Below, piece by piece: positions 13,655-25,805 of a stretch of 64,000 nucleotides of DNA (the first letter of the stretch is position 1; the number at the start of each line of letters is the position of its first letter). The notes under the pieces were generated by a model, which saw only the letters and a list, made by a program, of their open reading frames with translations, was not told where the DNA came from and searched no databases. This DNA is from Artemisia argyi (lineage: Eukaryota; Streptophyta; Magnoliopsida; Asterales; Asteraceae), in assembly GCA_030686995.1 (NCBI GenBank), contig CM060692.1, positions 14,551,465-14,615,464 of the forward strand, written 5' to 3'. The translations under genes were made by a program, and so were the position numbers.

Positions 13655-15505
13655 ATGGAATCTGAAAAATATTTAGAAGGGCAATCTATGCAAAGACCAC
13701 CACTATTTGAAAGTGATGGATTTTTATATTGGAAAAATAGATTCGAAACTTATGTGAAATCAAAAGATCTTGATCTTTGGCATGTCATTACCTTTGGTGA
13801 TTTTCCCCCTATTCAATATAATTTTGAAACTAAAATGGACGAAATTGTATCTTTTGAAAAACAAAATAATGATTTGAAAAAGAAACTAGCAAAAAATAAT
13901 GAGGCTAAAATGGTTATTTATAATGCCTTACCACGCAAAGAATATGAAAGAATTTTTATGTGTAAAACCGCAAAAGAAATTTGGGATTCTTTACTAATCA
14001 CTCACCAAGGTAATAGTCAAGTTAAAGAGAACAAAATAGATCTTCTTGTTCAACAATATGAACAATTTACAATTCCGGAGGAGGAATCAATAGATAATGC
14101 TTTTGCTAGGTTTAACACCATCATCACAAGTTTAAAAGCACTTGATGAGAATCTTTCTAGTAAGAATTTTGTTAGGAAATTTCTTAGGGCTCTTCATCCA
14201 AAATGGCGAGCTAAAGTTACGGCGATTGAAGAATCGAAGAACTTGTCAACTCTTCAACTTGATGAGTTGATCGGCAACCTGAAAGTCTACGAAGCAATAA
14301 TAAAGAAAGACTTCGAGATGGTCAATGGAAAAAGAGAGCAAAGCAAGTCAATTGCGTTGAAAGCTAGGAAGGAATCTAGTAACGAGGATAGCTCAACCTC
14401 CGAAAGTGATGACGAAGAATATGCGATGGCCGTAAGAGACTTCAAGAAATTCTTCAAAAGGCGAGGAAGATTCGTTAGACAACCGCATGATGAAAGGAAA
14501 GCAAACCAAAGAAATAAAGATGACAAAAATGGCAAAAGTGATAGGAAGTGCTTCAAATGTGGTGATCCAAATCATCTCATCGGAAAATGTCCAATGATGT
14601 CAAGAAATCAAAAAGCGTTTGTTGGAGGAGCTTGGAGTGATAGCGATGACGATGAGAAAGAAATCACAAATGAGGAGAAATGTCTTATGGCTAAGACATC
14701 AAGCGAGGTACGTTCCGAAACCAAATACTTTAGTGACGAAAATTTATCATTAGACAAAAAAGACCTAGATAGTGAATATAATAGGTTATGCAAATTAGGT
14801 CAAAAGGTTATAGCTAAAAATAAGTCACTAAAACATATTAATAATCTATTAGAAAATGAAGTACTCGAATTAAAAATTAGACTACAACATATGGAAAAAG
14901 GAAAAGAAGTTTTTATAGAATGTAAAACATGCATAGAGGTTAATAATGAAAATGAAAAACTTAAAGATGAAATTTTCAAACTTGACAAGTTTAAAAATAG
15001 TAGTAACCCACTTAAGAAAATAATAAGTGCTCAAGAAACTTCGGGAGATAAAACCGGTCTAGGATTAACTTCAACAAATGTTTCAACTAGTGAAAATAAA
15101 AGTATAAAGTTTGAATGTGAATCTAGTAAACAAAAATCATTAGAATCAAATCCTAAGTATATACTTACAAAAGATAGAAAAATACCCATTGCGAATGATG
15201 AAAAAGTAAAAACTTTTTATAAACCATCCTTAAAGACCGAAGTAGGATCCTCTAAACCTAAGTTAAGATCTAAAACTCCACCACCAAGAAAACCTAACAA
15301 TCATCATCCAAGATCTAAAAAATCTCAACCTAGAAGAAATCAAAATAGACAATATTACAATAACACTAGAAATCAAATGTGGAATTATCAACCAAGTTAC
15401 AATCCTTGGGAAATATTACTACAATACATGCATCCTTGCCAAATGTTAAATATGTTTGGACCAAACAACTTTGGACCAATGAGACAATGGGGACCAAGTG
15501 GCTAA
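13655..15505 (+). CDS. gag: TE-A Gag polyprotein
   Basis: 616 aa. Gag forms the virus-like particle that packages the element's RNA in the cytoplasm. Visible parts: an N-terminal segment around [17 protein letters not shown] (about residues 15-31, DUF4219-like); a helical UBN2/Retrotran_gag_2 region at about 85-205 ([28 protein letters not shown]); an acidic serine patch near 245-255; one zinc knuckle CX2CX4HX4C at about 299-312 ([14 protein letters not shown]); a coiled-coil-like stretch at about 370-455; and a basic Pro/Arg tail near 530-560. The ATG lies 52 bp after the primer site, the first in a short leader. The stop is not followed by any protease or pol frame. It is about 80 % similar to the TE-B Gag by eye. 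The frame is intact, so it may still be made. Confidence 0.88.
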   Translation: MESEKYLEGQSMQRPPLFESDGFLYWKNRFETYVKSKDLDLWHVITFGDFPPIQYNFETKMDEIVSFEKQNNDLKKKLAKNNEAKMVIYNALPRKEYERIFMCKTAKEIWDSLLITHQGNSQVKENKIDLLVQQYEQFTIPEEESIDNAFARFNTIITSLKALDENLSSKNFVRKFLRALHPKWRAKVTAIEESKNLSTLQLDELIGNLKVYEAIIKKDFEMVNGKREQSKSIALKARKESSNEDSSTSESDDEEYAMAVRDFKKFFKRRGRFVRQPHDERKANQRNKDDKNGKSDRKCFKCGDPNHLIGKCPMMSRNQKAFVGGAWSDSDDDEKEITNEEKCLMAKTSSEVRSETKYFSDENLSLDKKDLDSEYNRLCKLGQKVIAKNKSLKHINNLLENEVLELKIRLQHMEKGKEVFIECKTCIEVNNENEKLKDEIFKLDKFKNSSNPLKKIISAQETSGDKTGLGLTSTNVSTSENKSIKFECESSKQKSLESNPKYILTKDRKIPIANDEKVKTFYKPSLKTEVGSSKPKLRSKTPPPRKPNNHHPRSKKSQPRRNQNRQYYNNTRNQMWNYQPSYNPWEILLQYMHPCQMLNMFGPNNFGPMRQWGPSG

Positions 15506-16832
15506 ATTGTCAATCTTGGAAGAAGTTGGAATATCATCTACAAATGTCTTCTATAAGTCAACATGGTCACTTGAAGTGCTTGAAGATATTCCATTGAAGA
15601 CTAAAAGGTACGCGTTTCTTTTAAGTTCATCACTATAATTTGCATGCTTAGATAAATGATTAGTTAGATTAATGCTTAGTACATAATTGCTTATATTCTT
15701 ATAACCTAGAAACATCATTGGTTGACTTTCCTAGGAATAAGATAAAATTGTTCATTGCCGAACAAAATAGAAAATGGAAATCTTCTATATCCACTATTAG
15801 GAAACTCATGGTGATGAAGTGAAATGAGTTAAGTGGATCAATCGTTAATATAGAAGTAGGATTAGATCCCTTGCGTAAGAAAACTATGGATGAAACAAGC
15901 TCTCGTAGAATATGGCATTAAGATAGATAAGCGTGCAAAAACAAAGGAACTATAGATGTTAGGTTATACCCCGTTCAACCCTCTCGCATCTAACATATAT
16001 ATTTTAGTCATCACTTCCTTTAGGATCATAGGATTTGTAGAAACGATAGCATGAGATAATAGTAGGCTTGACCAATCCTCTTGAGCATGAGATCTTTAAT
16101 AAACATCTTTTAAAATATATGATTAATGATATTTGTTGTCAAAATCTAATATCGTTAAAAATATGCAAAAACCTCATATTTTAGAAAATAGTTTTTCAAA
16201 TAACTATCCCACTTTTAAATAAGATGTTTTCACTGTATATATCCACAATTTTGTTTTGATCAAAACCAAAGATTGAGAAAATTTTCTTTATCCTTCATTA
16301 ACACTTTTTGAAGTAAAACCGAATCTATTTTATTCAATTAACTCTCATATCTACATGAAAACCTACTTTCAAACATTGTTGAATAATGCTAAAAACGTCT
16401 CTTTAAATCATGCATGGTGATCTCATATTTGTCATATATATTTATATAAATGACACTTATAAGTGAACTAAATCAAATCAAGAGGACCATGGTTTGTCTA
16501 TTAAGACTTTGTTTGTAACAAGTCTAGAAACCCATGGTATCATAATACACATTAGGATTAATCCTCATAGTTATGTAGTTATGAAATACTTGATGTTGCT
16601 TATTGTTTCCTAGCTCTTATATTTTGCTTGCTAGATGAGTATGTTTGCATGATAGATGAAATTGCTTGATTACTTAATCTCCTTGGTTAACATGCTTTAG
16701 CTACATAATTGCCCACATAATTTGTCTATGTTTAATTGCCTCAAAGAGTTGGACTTGTTTGAAACCAAAAACACAACCTTTCTGCAATTCACTACCAAAA
16801 ACCCTTTTCTGGCAATCTGGGAATCACCAGAT
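15506..16832 (+). other. TE-A spacer after gag, no gene seen
   Basis: 1.3 kb of AT-rich, frame-broken sequence where copia elements carry pol. No protease DSG motif, integrase HHCC or RT YVDD is readable. TE-B has ORF2 in the corresponding place. Confidence 0.6.
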
Positions 16833-16906
16833 GGGCGGCCCCCTTAAATCATAAGGCGGCCCCCTTAATTATTAAGGGGACCGGCCTCCAATTAAGGGGA
16901 CCGGCC
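16833..16906 (+). promoter_or_regulatory. Internal GC-rich inverted-repeat module of TE-A
   Basis: 74 bp with order forward, forward, reverse, reverse, framed by CAGATGG and CCATCTG so that the stem extends further. It is the same module as in the LTR. A TATA-like TATAAAAC follows at about 17044, upstream of the broken ORF3-like region, as in TE-B. Confidence 0.55.
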
Positions 16907-17169
16907 ATCTGATGATCAAAGGTGTTGTTTCCCTTTTCTACTTTTTAGCCCACTTCATCCTACACTTCCTAAAATTCACAAACTTATTCTATCCTCAACC
17001 TTCCATAAAAGTTTATCCATCCTTGATCCCACCAATCCTACATTATAAAACACTCTCATTCCTCTCAATCTCCACTCATCTCATCATTTCCTCTCCCATT
17101 AAACCAAAACCACCAAGAAACTTGTTTGGAGAAGAAAGCCTAACTTCCTTTAAAATTCCGTCAAACCAA

Positions 17170-18078
17170 ATGAGGTTGTCAAACATCCAACACCAAATTC
17201 CTCCTATGTTTTCAAACATTACTTACCTAACACCTCACTCTCCTTCTCACCAACATTACATATCAAAAACCTTTACTACCCATATCCTTCTACATTACAC
17301 TCAAACCTCATAATCTTTTCACAACTCAAGCGATGTTGTTCATATTTAACCAACACCTAAACCTCACTCTCACACAAATGATCCATTTAACAACAAATCA
17401 TCCATTCGTGCTTCGACTAATGATCCTTCTTATGATGAGCATGCACAATCCCAAAACCATAATCCCAACCTCATTACCAACACTTTACATGTTGCTCATT
17501 CAACAAAAACACCATCCACTCATGAAGCATCTTTTCCACCCATATCATGTTTTCATGATTACCCAAGCTCAAACATGTCTCCACCACCAAGAGTATCACC
17601 ACCACATCCTACAACTTCACATGCCATTCCTATGCTGCATGTTCAAACCCTCACCCAAGACAACTATCATGCTCCACCACCATTACCTTCCTCCGAACAC
17701 TTGAAGTTCGTTGAGGCGCTAAAAGAAGCCCATGAGCTTAGTGCTCTTTTAGCCTTACATCTTGCTCAACGCAATTTGGATCCACCTTCATCTAGATCAC
17801 CCTCATCACCACACAACATAAATCAACTTGAGAAGCATGTCAACAATTAACCTTGTTGCATCTTTCTCCTAAAAATGATTGCATTCAATGAACACTTCAC
17901 TTGGATTGAATATCTTCTCACTAGATCACATCCAATACCCTCACTTGAACAACATCCAAAACCTCAATCAACCTCTTCCGCTACAAACTCTCCACCACCA
18001 AATTATCCAACATTCATGACCCGAACATATACCTCCATTAATCCAACAACCTCCATTAATCCAACAACCTTACCCTAA
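17170..18078 (+). pseudogene. TE-A ORF3-like region, Pro/Ser/His-rich, frame-broken
   Basis: Occupies the place of ORF3 in TE-B, between the internal module and the polypurine end. C-rich, proline- and serine-rich reading is spread over several frames: about 17170-17313, 17575-17850 (91 aa, with a leucine-rich helical segment HELSALLALHLAQ) and 17875-18078. The Cys-rich block of TE-B ORF3 was not found. It is most likely a decayed relative of ORF3, or a low-complexity stretch of another origin. Function unknown. Confidence 0.4.
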
Positions 18079-18575
18079 CTCAACCATCCTCATTCCAAAC
18101 ACTCCATCATCAACCATCTAAGCATACCATATGCTTATGATTTTCACTTTCAAATACGAATCAACCAACCTTTGGTTGCAAGCAAGTCCAAGTGCTCTCT
18201 TAGGCAATATAGGACTATGTCTTTTCTTTTGAGTTATTTTTTCAAGCATATTGAATGTTGTAATGCTTTTCATTTCTATAATGCTTGAATGAATCTTTGT
18301 TTAGTTGCATAATTGTTGCCTTGCATATATGTGTATCTTGCTCTCTTAAAATATTTTTGTAGCAAAGATCTCCATAGCTCGTTCCCTTGGTGCTCTCAAA
18401 TGAGGGGGAGCATACATCAAGGGGGAGCATTCTACCCGTTTAAACTTCCCTCGCGAAGCTTACTCGGCTTAACCTTTTTGATTTTACAAAAAGGGGGAGA
18501 AGAGAAATGTAAACTCTATAATACTTGTCTAAAAACAAGTTTTAGATATATTGAGTTTAAGGTTTTGTAATAATC
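18079..18575 (+). other. TE-A 3' tail with extra purine tracts
   Basis: Non-coding. GGGGGAG tracts occur near 18403, 18421 and 18491 before the true tract at 18576. The inverted repeat CCTTTTTGATTTTACAAAAAGG-type hairpin lies near 18474-18494. Confidence 0.55.
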
Positions 18576-18588
18576 AAAAAGGGGGAGA
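18576..18588 (+). other. Polypurine tract of TE-A
   Basis: AAAAAGGGGGAGA, one base before the 3' LTR. It primes plus-strand synthesis. Confidence 0.8.
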
Positions 18589-18589
18589 T

Positions 18590-20202
18590 TGTTGACATAA
18601 ATTAATGCCTAAAAACATTATTAACATGTTATCAATATCTCTATGTTTTGATTATCACAAAATATAAACTCATAGAACTAAAACTTGTGACATAAACAAG
18701 TATTTAGTGATTAATATTTCTCTTTACATCCAAATCACTTAAGGTATGAATAAACAAAGTGTTTAGTGCAATTTATGATCAAAGGGGTATTTAATTAACT
18801 AATGCAAAGTTTATTTAATTATATAAACATATTATATATTTTTGAAAAACACTTTTGGTAATAAAGAAAAATGTTTTATTCATACTAAATATATGAATTC
18901 AAATTTTTAACCAAAAACAGTTAGTTTTTCACCAAATAAACTTTCCCCACTAAAAGACAAAGAATCTGGCCATTTCAGCTGGGCGGCCCCCTTAATTATA
19001 AAGGGCGGTCCCCTTAATTTTAAGGGGGCAGGCCATGAATTAAGGGGACCGGCCACGCTCCTCTGTCAGATTCTTTTGCCTATAAATACCACCTTAAACC
19101 TGGATTTTTTCTCACCTTTTGCACCCCAAAACTTTCTGTTCTAGATCTCATTTCTATTCTCCAAATCCTTTGATCATAAATACATAATCCTTTGTTTCAA
19201 AGTGATTCTTACATCATCCTCTCAAGTGCAAGAGAAGAATACTTCTATCCTCCAAGACAAGAAGTATTACAACTTGTTGTGACCTCCACATCCAAGTTGT
19301 TGGTGCATCATCAAGAATATCTACATATATCTTTGTGTAGTGTGTTGTGAATATTTGATTGTAGATAGTTGTGATTAGGAATATAGATAGTGTGATTGGC
19401 TAGTAGATTGTAGTGAAGATTATTGGTGTGTAGAAGATAGGCGTGAACTAGATTGTAGTGAAGACTATTGGTGTGTTGAAGATAGGTGTGTAGTTAGTTG
19501 GTGTGAAGTAGTTGTGAAGAAGGTGTGATTTCGTTGTGACGAAGCTTTGGTGTGTAAGTGGTGTGTATATTGGTGTGTAAGGTTTCTCCGCCATAAGGAG
19601 CTTGTTGACATAGTGAAGAAAACTCTCGAGTAGGTGACTCGAGGAGTGGAGTAGGGCAAGGAAGGTGTCCTTGTAGCCGAACCACTATAAATCCTTTGTC
19701 TCGCGGTTAGATCTTTCCATATCTTACTTATTATCTTGCTTATATCGTTATTACATTTGTAGACGTAGACGTATATATATAGTTGCTCATATAGTGCTAG
19801 TATTGATTTTACTTAAAGATCAAACGAAAGTTTCATTCACAAAACAAAGTTTTTAAAATCAAACTAAAAAGGTTACATACATATAATTGATCATTTCGAT
19901 CAAGTATAGTTTTCATACAAAATATAACTAAGGATTATAAGATAAACGATTACGTACTTATCTCTTGTATATAGCTAGAATTGTTTATATTATGCATGTG
20001 TTGATTTCACATACTTAGCTTACATTATTATTATTGTTCATACTTAGATATACTTGTTCATATTGTTCAAGATTTGAGTTCACATAAGATTGAATCAAAG
20101 TTTTAAAAGCAAACAAGGTTTTAAAACTAAACCAAGTTTTCATAATAAAATTAAAAAGACGTAAAACTATTCAACCCCCCCCCCCCATTCTAGTTTTCCA
20201 CA
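18590..20202 (+). repeat. 3' LTR of TE-A
   Basis: 1613 bp. Differs from the 5' LTR at about six bases, including one inside the GC-rich module (18981-19054, third unit GGGGGCAGGCC), and has a shorter C run. TATAAATA is at 19081-19088. Confidence 0.9.
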
Positions 20203-20623
20203 ATTTTGATCAGGTTTCACCAAGAAAGTCACTAGTTTACTTGTTTCAATAACTTATCTTAACAATCAATTACAATAACTTGTTTTACTCATTTTAATAC
20301 ATCATGGACATGAATACAAGACATAATATAGCATGACTGATATGTAAATAACATGATAATGATATTTAACAAGAAGCATGTTAGGGTTTGGCTTACAACT
20401 TTTGGCTTTCTACTAAGAAAGGAAGTTAAGAACAAGGATTAGGACTTTGATTGACAAGCTTCTCTTCACTTTAGCAATCCTTCTACTCTTGTATTCTTGA
20501 AGGATTTGTGATGAAGGTTAAGCTGACTTGAGTGGATCTAAACTCAAGAGAATCACCAAGAGTTTCAAAGGATTTGATGTAGTTACTTTGTAGCTTGAAA
20601 CTAGTATTTGGATCAATCAAAAC
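20203..20623 (-). repeat. 5' LTR of the gypsy-like element, piece 2
   Basis: Resumes after TE-A with the second ATTTT and matches 6293-6713. Ends at the TE-B target AAAAC (20619-20623). Confidence 0.9.
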
Positions 20624-21929
20624 TGTTGACATAAATAATGTATGAAAACGTTATTTATATTTTTCGATATCTCTATATTTTGACGATCACAAAATGTAAA
20701 CTCGTCAATCGTTTGATTACTACGTAAACAAGTATTAAGCTAGTTTATATCATTATATCCAACTTAATCACTTAAGGTATGAATAAACAAGTGCTTAATA
20801 CATCTCATGATCAAAGGGGTATTTAATTAACTAATACAAAGTTTATTTAATTATATAATCTTATTATATATTTTTGAAAAACACTTTTGGTATTAAGGAA
20901 AAATGTTTTAATCATACTAAATATATGATTTCAAATATTTAACCAAAATCAGTTAGTTTTTCACCAAATAAACTTTCCCCACTAAAAGACAAGTTTTCTG
21001 GCCGTTACAGTTGGGCGGCCCCCTTAATTATAAGGGGCGGTCCCCTTAATTTTAAGGGGGCCGGCCATGCTTTAAGGGGACCGGCCACGCTCCCCTGTCA
21101 GAAACTGTCAGATTTCTTCTCCTATAAATACTACCTTAATTCTGGAATTTTTCCCTACCTTTTGCACGAAATTTTCAGATCTACAATCATCTTAAACCCA
21201 TCAAAAACCCTTTGATCATTTGTATATTAATCCTTGTTTCAAGTGATTCAATCCCTCATCATCCATTCTTATTCTAAGTGCAAAAGAAGAACTCTCTACA
21301 ACCAAGTTTAAGAAGTGTTGAAGAGTTGTTGTGTATAGTGTATATATATATTCATTTGTGAATATTGTGTTGTGCTTGTTATTATTTGTTTAGAAGATAT
21401 AGAAGTTGTGTAGATAATAGAAGTTGATTAGTAGTGAAGTAGGATAGTTGTGAAGATTGGTGTGTAGAAGAAGGTGTGTAGAAGATTGGTGTGTAGAAGA
21501 AGGTGTGTAGAAGATTGGTGTGTAGAAGCTTGGTGTGAAGATTGGTGTGTAGATTGGTGTGTAGATTGGTGTGTAAATTGGTGTGTATATTGGTGTGTAA
21601 GGTTTTCTCCGCCATAAGGGAGTTTGTTGACATAGTGAAGAAAACTCTCGAGTAGGTGACTCGGGGAGTGGAGTAGGAACAAGGAAGGTGTCCTTGTAGC
21701 CGAACCATTATAAATCTTTGTGTTGTGGTTTGATCTTTCTAACTCTTCTCATTACTTATTTACTTATCTTTACTATATTAGTTTTGTTAGTTAGTTATTA
21801 TACAAATTGATCATATAGTGCAAGTATTGAATTCACATAAACTAGAATCGAAGATTTTTTAAAACAAACTTGTACTTATAAATTTTAAAAGGACGTAAAA
21901 CTATTCAACCCCCCTTCTAGTTTTCCACA
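20624..21929 (+). repeat. TE-B LTR 1 (outer left)
   Basis: 1306 bp, TGTTGACATAAATAATG...TTTTCCACA. Carries the variant AATCTTATT near 20858-20866, shared with LTR 4 but not with LTRs 2 and 3. A minisatellite of GATTGGTGTGTA units lies at about 21450-21600 and gives spurious minus-strand HTNL repeats. Confidence 0.92.
21013..21130 (+). promoter_or_regulatory. U3 promoter of TE-B LTR 1: GC-rich module plus TATA
   Basis: Module at 21013-21086, order forward, forward, reverse, reverse. TATAAATA at 21123-21130, followed by a C-rich start region. GC content is far above the surroundings. Role inferred from position. Confidence 0.6.
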
Positions 21930-21931
21930 AT

Positions 21932-21944
21932 TGGTATCAGAGCC
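21932..21944 (+). other. Primer-binding site, TE-B copy 1
   Basis: TGGTATCAGAGCC two bases after LTR 1, matching the 3' end of plant initiator tRNA-Met. The same site follows LTR 2 (29990-30002) and LTR 3 (38056-38068). Confidence 0.85.
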
Positions 21945-21996
21945 ACGTCTAGCAAGATTTTTAAAATATATTGTATTTTAAAACTTGTAACGATCT

Positions 21997-23826
21997 ATGG
22001 AATCTGAAAAATATTTAGAAGGGCAATCTATGCAAAGACCACCACTATTTGAAAGTGATGGATTTTTATATTGGAAAAATCGATTCGAAACTTATGTGAA
22101 ATCAAAAGATCTAGATCTTTGGCATGTTATTACCAATGGTGATTTTTTACCTATTCAAAATAACCCTGAAACTAAGAAAGATGAAATCGTACCTTTTGAA
22201 AAACAAAATGATGATTTAAAAAGAAAACTTGCTAAAAATAATGAAGCAAAAATGGTTATTTATAATGCGCTACCACGTAAAGAGTACGAAAGGATCTTTA
22301 TGTGTGAAACCGCAAAAGAAATTTGGAACTCTTTATTAATAACTCACCAAGGTAATAATCAAGTCAAAGATAACAAAATAGATCTACTTGTTCAACAATA
22401 TGAGCAATTCACGATTCCGGAAGAGGAATCAATTGATAATGCTTTTGCTAGATTTAACACTATCATCACAAGTTTAAAAGCACTTGATGAGAATTTCTCT
22501 AGTAAGAATTTTGTTAGGAAATTTCTTAGAGCTCTTCACCCAAAATGGCGAGCTAAAGTGACGGCTATTGAAGAATCAAAGAATTTGTCAACACTACAAC
22601 TTGATGAATTAATTGGAAATCTGAAAGTCTACGAAGCAATTATAAAGAAGGACTCTGAAATGGTTAAAGGAAAACGTGAGCAAAGCAAGTCAATCGCCTT
22701 GAAAGCTAGAAAGGAATCCAACAACGAAGATAGCTCATCTTCCGAAAGCGATGACGAAGAATATGCCATGGCCGTAAGAGACTTCAAGAAATTCTTCAAA
22801 AGGCGAGGAAGATTTGTTAGACAACCACACGATGAAAGAAGAACATCTCAAAAGAATAATGATGACAAGTATAGCAAGAATGAGAGAAAGTGTTTCAAGT
22901 GTGGTGATCCGAATCACCTCATTGGAAAATGTCCAATGATGACAAGAGATCAAAATCAAAGAGCATTCGTTGGAGGTGCTTGGAGTGATAGTGATGAAGA
23001 TGAGAATGAAATAACAAAGGATGAAAAGTGTCTCATGGCCAAATCATCAAGTGAGGTACGTTCCGAATCCGAATACTTTAGTGATGAAAATCTATCATTA
23101 GATGAAAAAGATTTAGATAGTGAATACAATAGATTATGCAAAATAGGACAACTAGTTATGGCTAAAAATAAATCACTAAAATACATAAACAACCAACTAG
23201 AAAATGAAGTGCTTGAACTAAAAATTAAAATACGTCAACTTGAAAAAGGAAAAGAAATTGTTGAAGAATGTAAAACATGTCAAGAGCTTAAAAGTGAAAA
23301 TAACATACTTAAGGATGAAATTTGCAAACTTGATAAATTTGAAAATAGTAGTAACTCACTTAGTAAAATTATAAGTATTTAGAGAATATCAGGAGATAAA
23401 ACCGGACTAGGATTTAACTCAACTGAATCTTCAACAAGTGGAGCTAAAAACGTTAAATTTGAAAATGAACCAAAACCTTCAATACTTAATCCCAAACATT
23501 TACTCATAAAAAATAAAATAATACCTATAGCTAGTAATGAAGAAATAAAGCCATTTTATAAACCATCTTTAAAAACCGAAGTTGGATCATCTAAATCTAA
23601 AACAAGATCTAAAACTCCACCACCTAGGAAACCAAATAATTCATATCCTAGACCTAAAACACCTCAATCAAGAACAAACCATAATAGACGAAACTTTAAC
23701 TATAATCAACAAATGTGGAACTTCAATCCATGGGGAGTGTTTCCACCTTATATGCATCCAAGTCAAATACAAAACATGTTCGGACCAAATAACTTTGGAC
23801 AAATGAAACAATGGGCACCAACGTAA
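21997..23826 (+). pseudogene. gag: TE-B copy 1 gag with premature stop
   Basis: Same Gag as copies 2 and 3, but codon 462 is TAG (23380-23382) where the others have CAG, so translation stops after 461 aa. The truncated product still has the N-terminal domain, the UBN2 region and the zinc knuckle (about residues 299-312). It loses the tail rich in Pro, Arg and Asn and the [12 protein letters not shown] C-terminus. The frame is otherwise open to 23826. A C-to-T change (CAG to TAG) is the simplest cause. Confidence 0.85.
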
Positions 23827-24648
<822 letters not shown>

Positions 24649-24724
24649 GGGCGGCCCCCTTAATGTTTAAGGGGACCGGCAGCCAAATGAAGGGCGGCCC
24701 CCTTAATGTTTAAGGGGACCGGCC
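24649..24724 (+). promoter_or_regulatory. TE-B copy 1 internal module 1, upstream of ORF2
   Basis: Four units in alternating order (forward, reverse, forward, reverse), making two adjacent hairpins: GGGCGGCCCCCTTAA, then TTAAGGGGACCGGC, then the pair again. No TATA box follows, but a pyrimidine-rich stretch does, then a leader with a splice donor. It may drive ORF2; inference. Confidence 0.5.
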
Positions 24725-24914
24725 ATCTGATTGATCAAGCCCGTTTTTCTCCTTTTTCCTTTTGCCAAACACTCCACTTTTTCACATACCCCTTCCACTG
24801 CTTCTGCTGTAACGAAAACCAAAACCCAAAAACCTCTCAAATCACTTCCAAATCACACAATTCGGGTTAATTCGCAAAGGGCAAATTCATCTAACACAAT
24901 CACCATTACTTATT

Positions 24915-25799
24915 GTAAGTTTTTCATAACACATTTCATCTAATTTCATCTTATTTGATCATACTCATGATTATGCATGTTTTTTTAAAATTCGTCAAAT
25001 TTCATTATTTCTTTCGAATTAAGCCTTTAAACTCCATAACCAAATGCTTCCCTTAAGATTAGGATGATTTATCAACAACTAGAAACTAGTTATTATGAAC
25101 TATCACGTCGAAATTTTTTTTAATTTCATACACTCCTTTTCAAAATTTTAGTAAACACATTGTTGAATAATGATTTGAAAACGTGTTAAAACTAATCACA
25201 TTGTACGTTTGTAACTTGTAAAACTTGTAATTACATTTTTCGACTAAGAAAAATTATATTGGTTCACAATATAGGGGTGTTTGGATTATGTCCAAATAAT
25301 ATCGAAACATAGTCATTATAATTTTTATAAAACTTTGTTATAATTATAAATCTTAAAATTGTTTATCTAACTCGTCAAGATATATAATTCATATGTATAT
25401 TGATGCACTTGAGTTATAAGTCACTAGTTAAGGGAGCGTTTGGTTTATTACTAAAAATGACATTTTTAAGTAAAAATACAAACCATCTTTTTCAAAAACA
25501 AATCACATGCATAAGAAACTCACAAGAAATAGCTAGTTTTACAATCTAATGTAAATCTAGTAAATTTCATGATATATTAAGATGTTTAAAGGGGCGTTTG
25601 GATTTGTCCATAACTACTAATTAAACATCGTAAAGTATATCTAGAACGAGTTAAAAACAATATTAAGGAACATGGTAATCTACTTCTTAGGATTAGTAAC
25701 GAAGTACGTTTACGTTCCAACATAAGCCTTGACAATAAACATATATTTTTATCTTTCTTTATATTTATTTTGGTCTTTTTGAATCGTTGATGTGTTTAG
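24915..25799 (+). other. Probable leader intron of ORF2, copy 1
   Basis: Donor TATT/GTAAGT at 24915 and acceptor TGTGTTTAG at 25799, seven bases before the ORF2 ATG. The 885 bp between are AT-rich and stop-filled, unlike the ORF. Similar introns sit at 32981-33865 and 41015-41899. Supported by sequence only. Confidence 0.5.
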
Positions 25800-25805
25800 G
25801 TGAAA

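Larger units (their letters stand above)
11974..20202 (+). mobile_element. TE-A: non-autonomous SIRE-like copia element (gag only)
   Basis: 8.2 kb, LTRs of 1614 and 1613 bp, perfect TSD ATTTT (11969-11973 and 20203-20207). LTRs start TGTTGACATAAATTAATG and end TTTTCCACA. The interior (5 kb) has a full gag but no protease, integrase, reverse transcriptase or RNase H. It also lacks the ORF2 block found in TE-B, while keeping the second GC-rich module and a broken ORF3-like region. About six substitutions separate its LTRs by eye, so it is young. It fits the class of terminal-repeat retrotransposons with a GAG domain (TR-GAG). SIRE affinity comes from the Gag type, multiple purine tracts and the tRNA-iMet primer site. 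Confidence 0.88.

Noticed and set aside
21382..21708. Minus-strand ORFs with HTNL repeats in the LTRs
   Set aside because: Reading of the GTGTGTAG minisatellite in the wrong direction.
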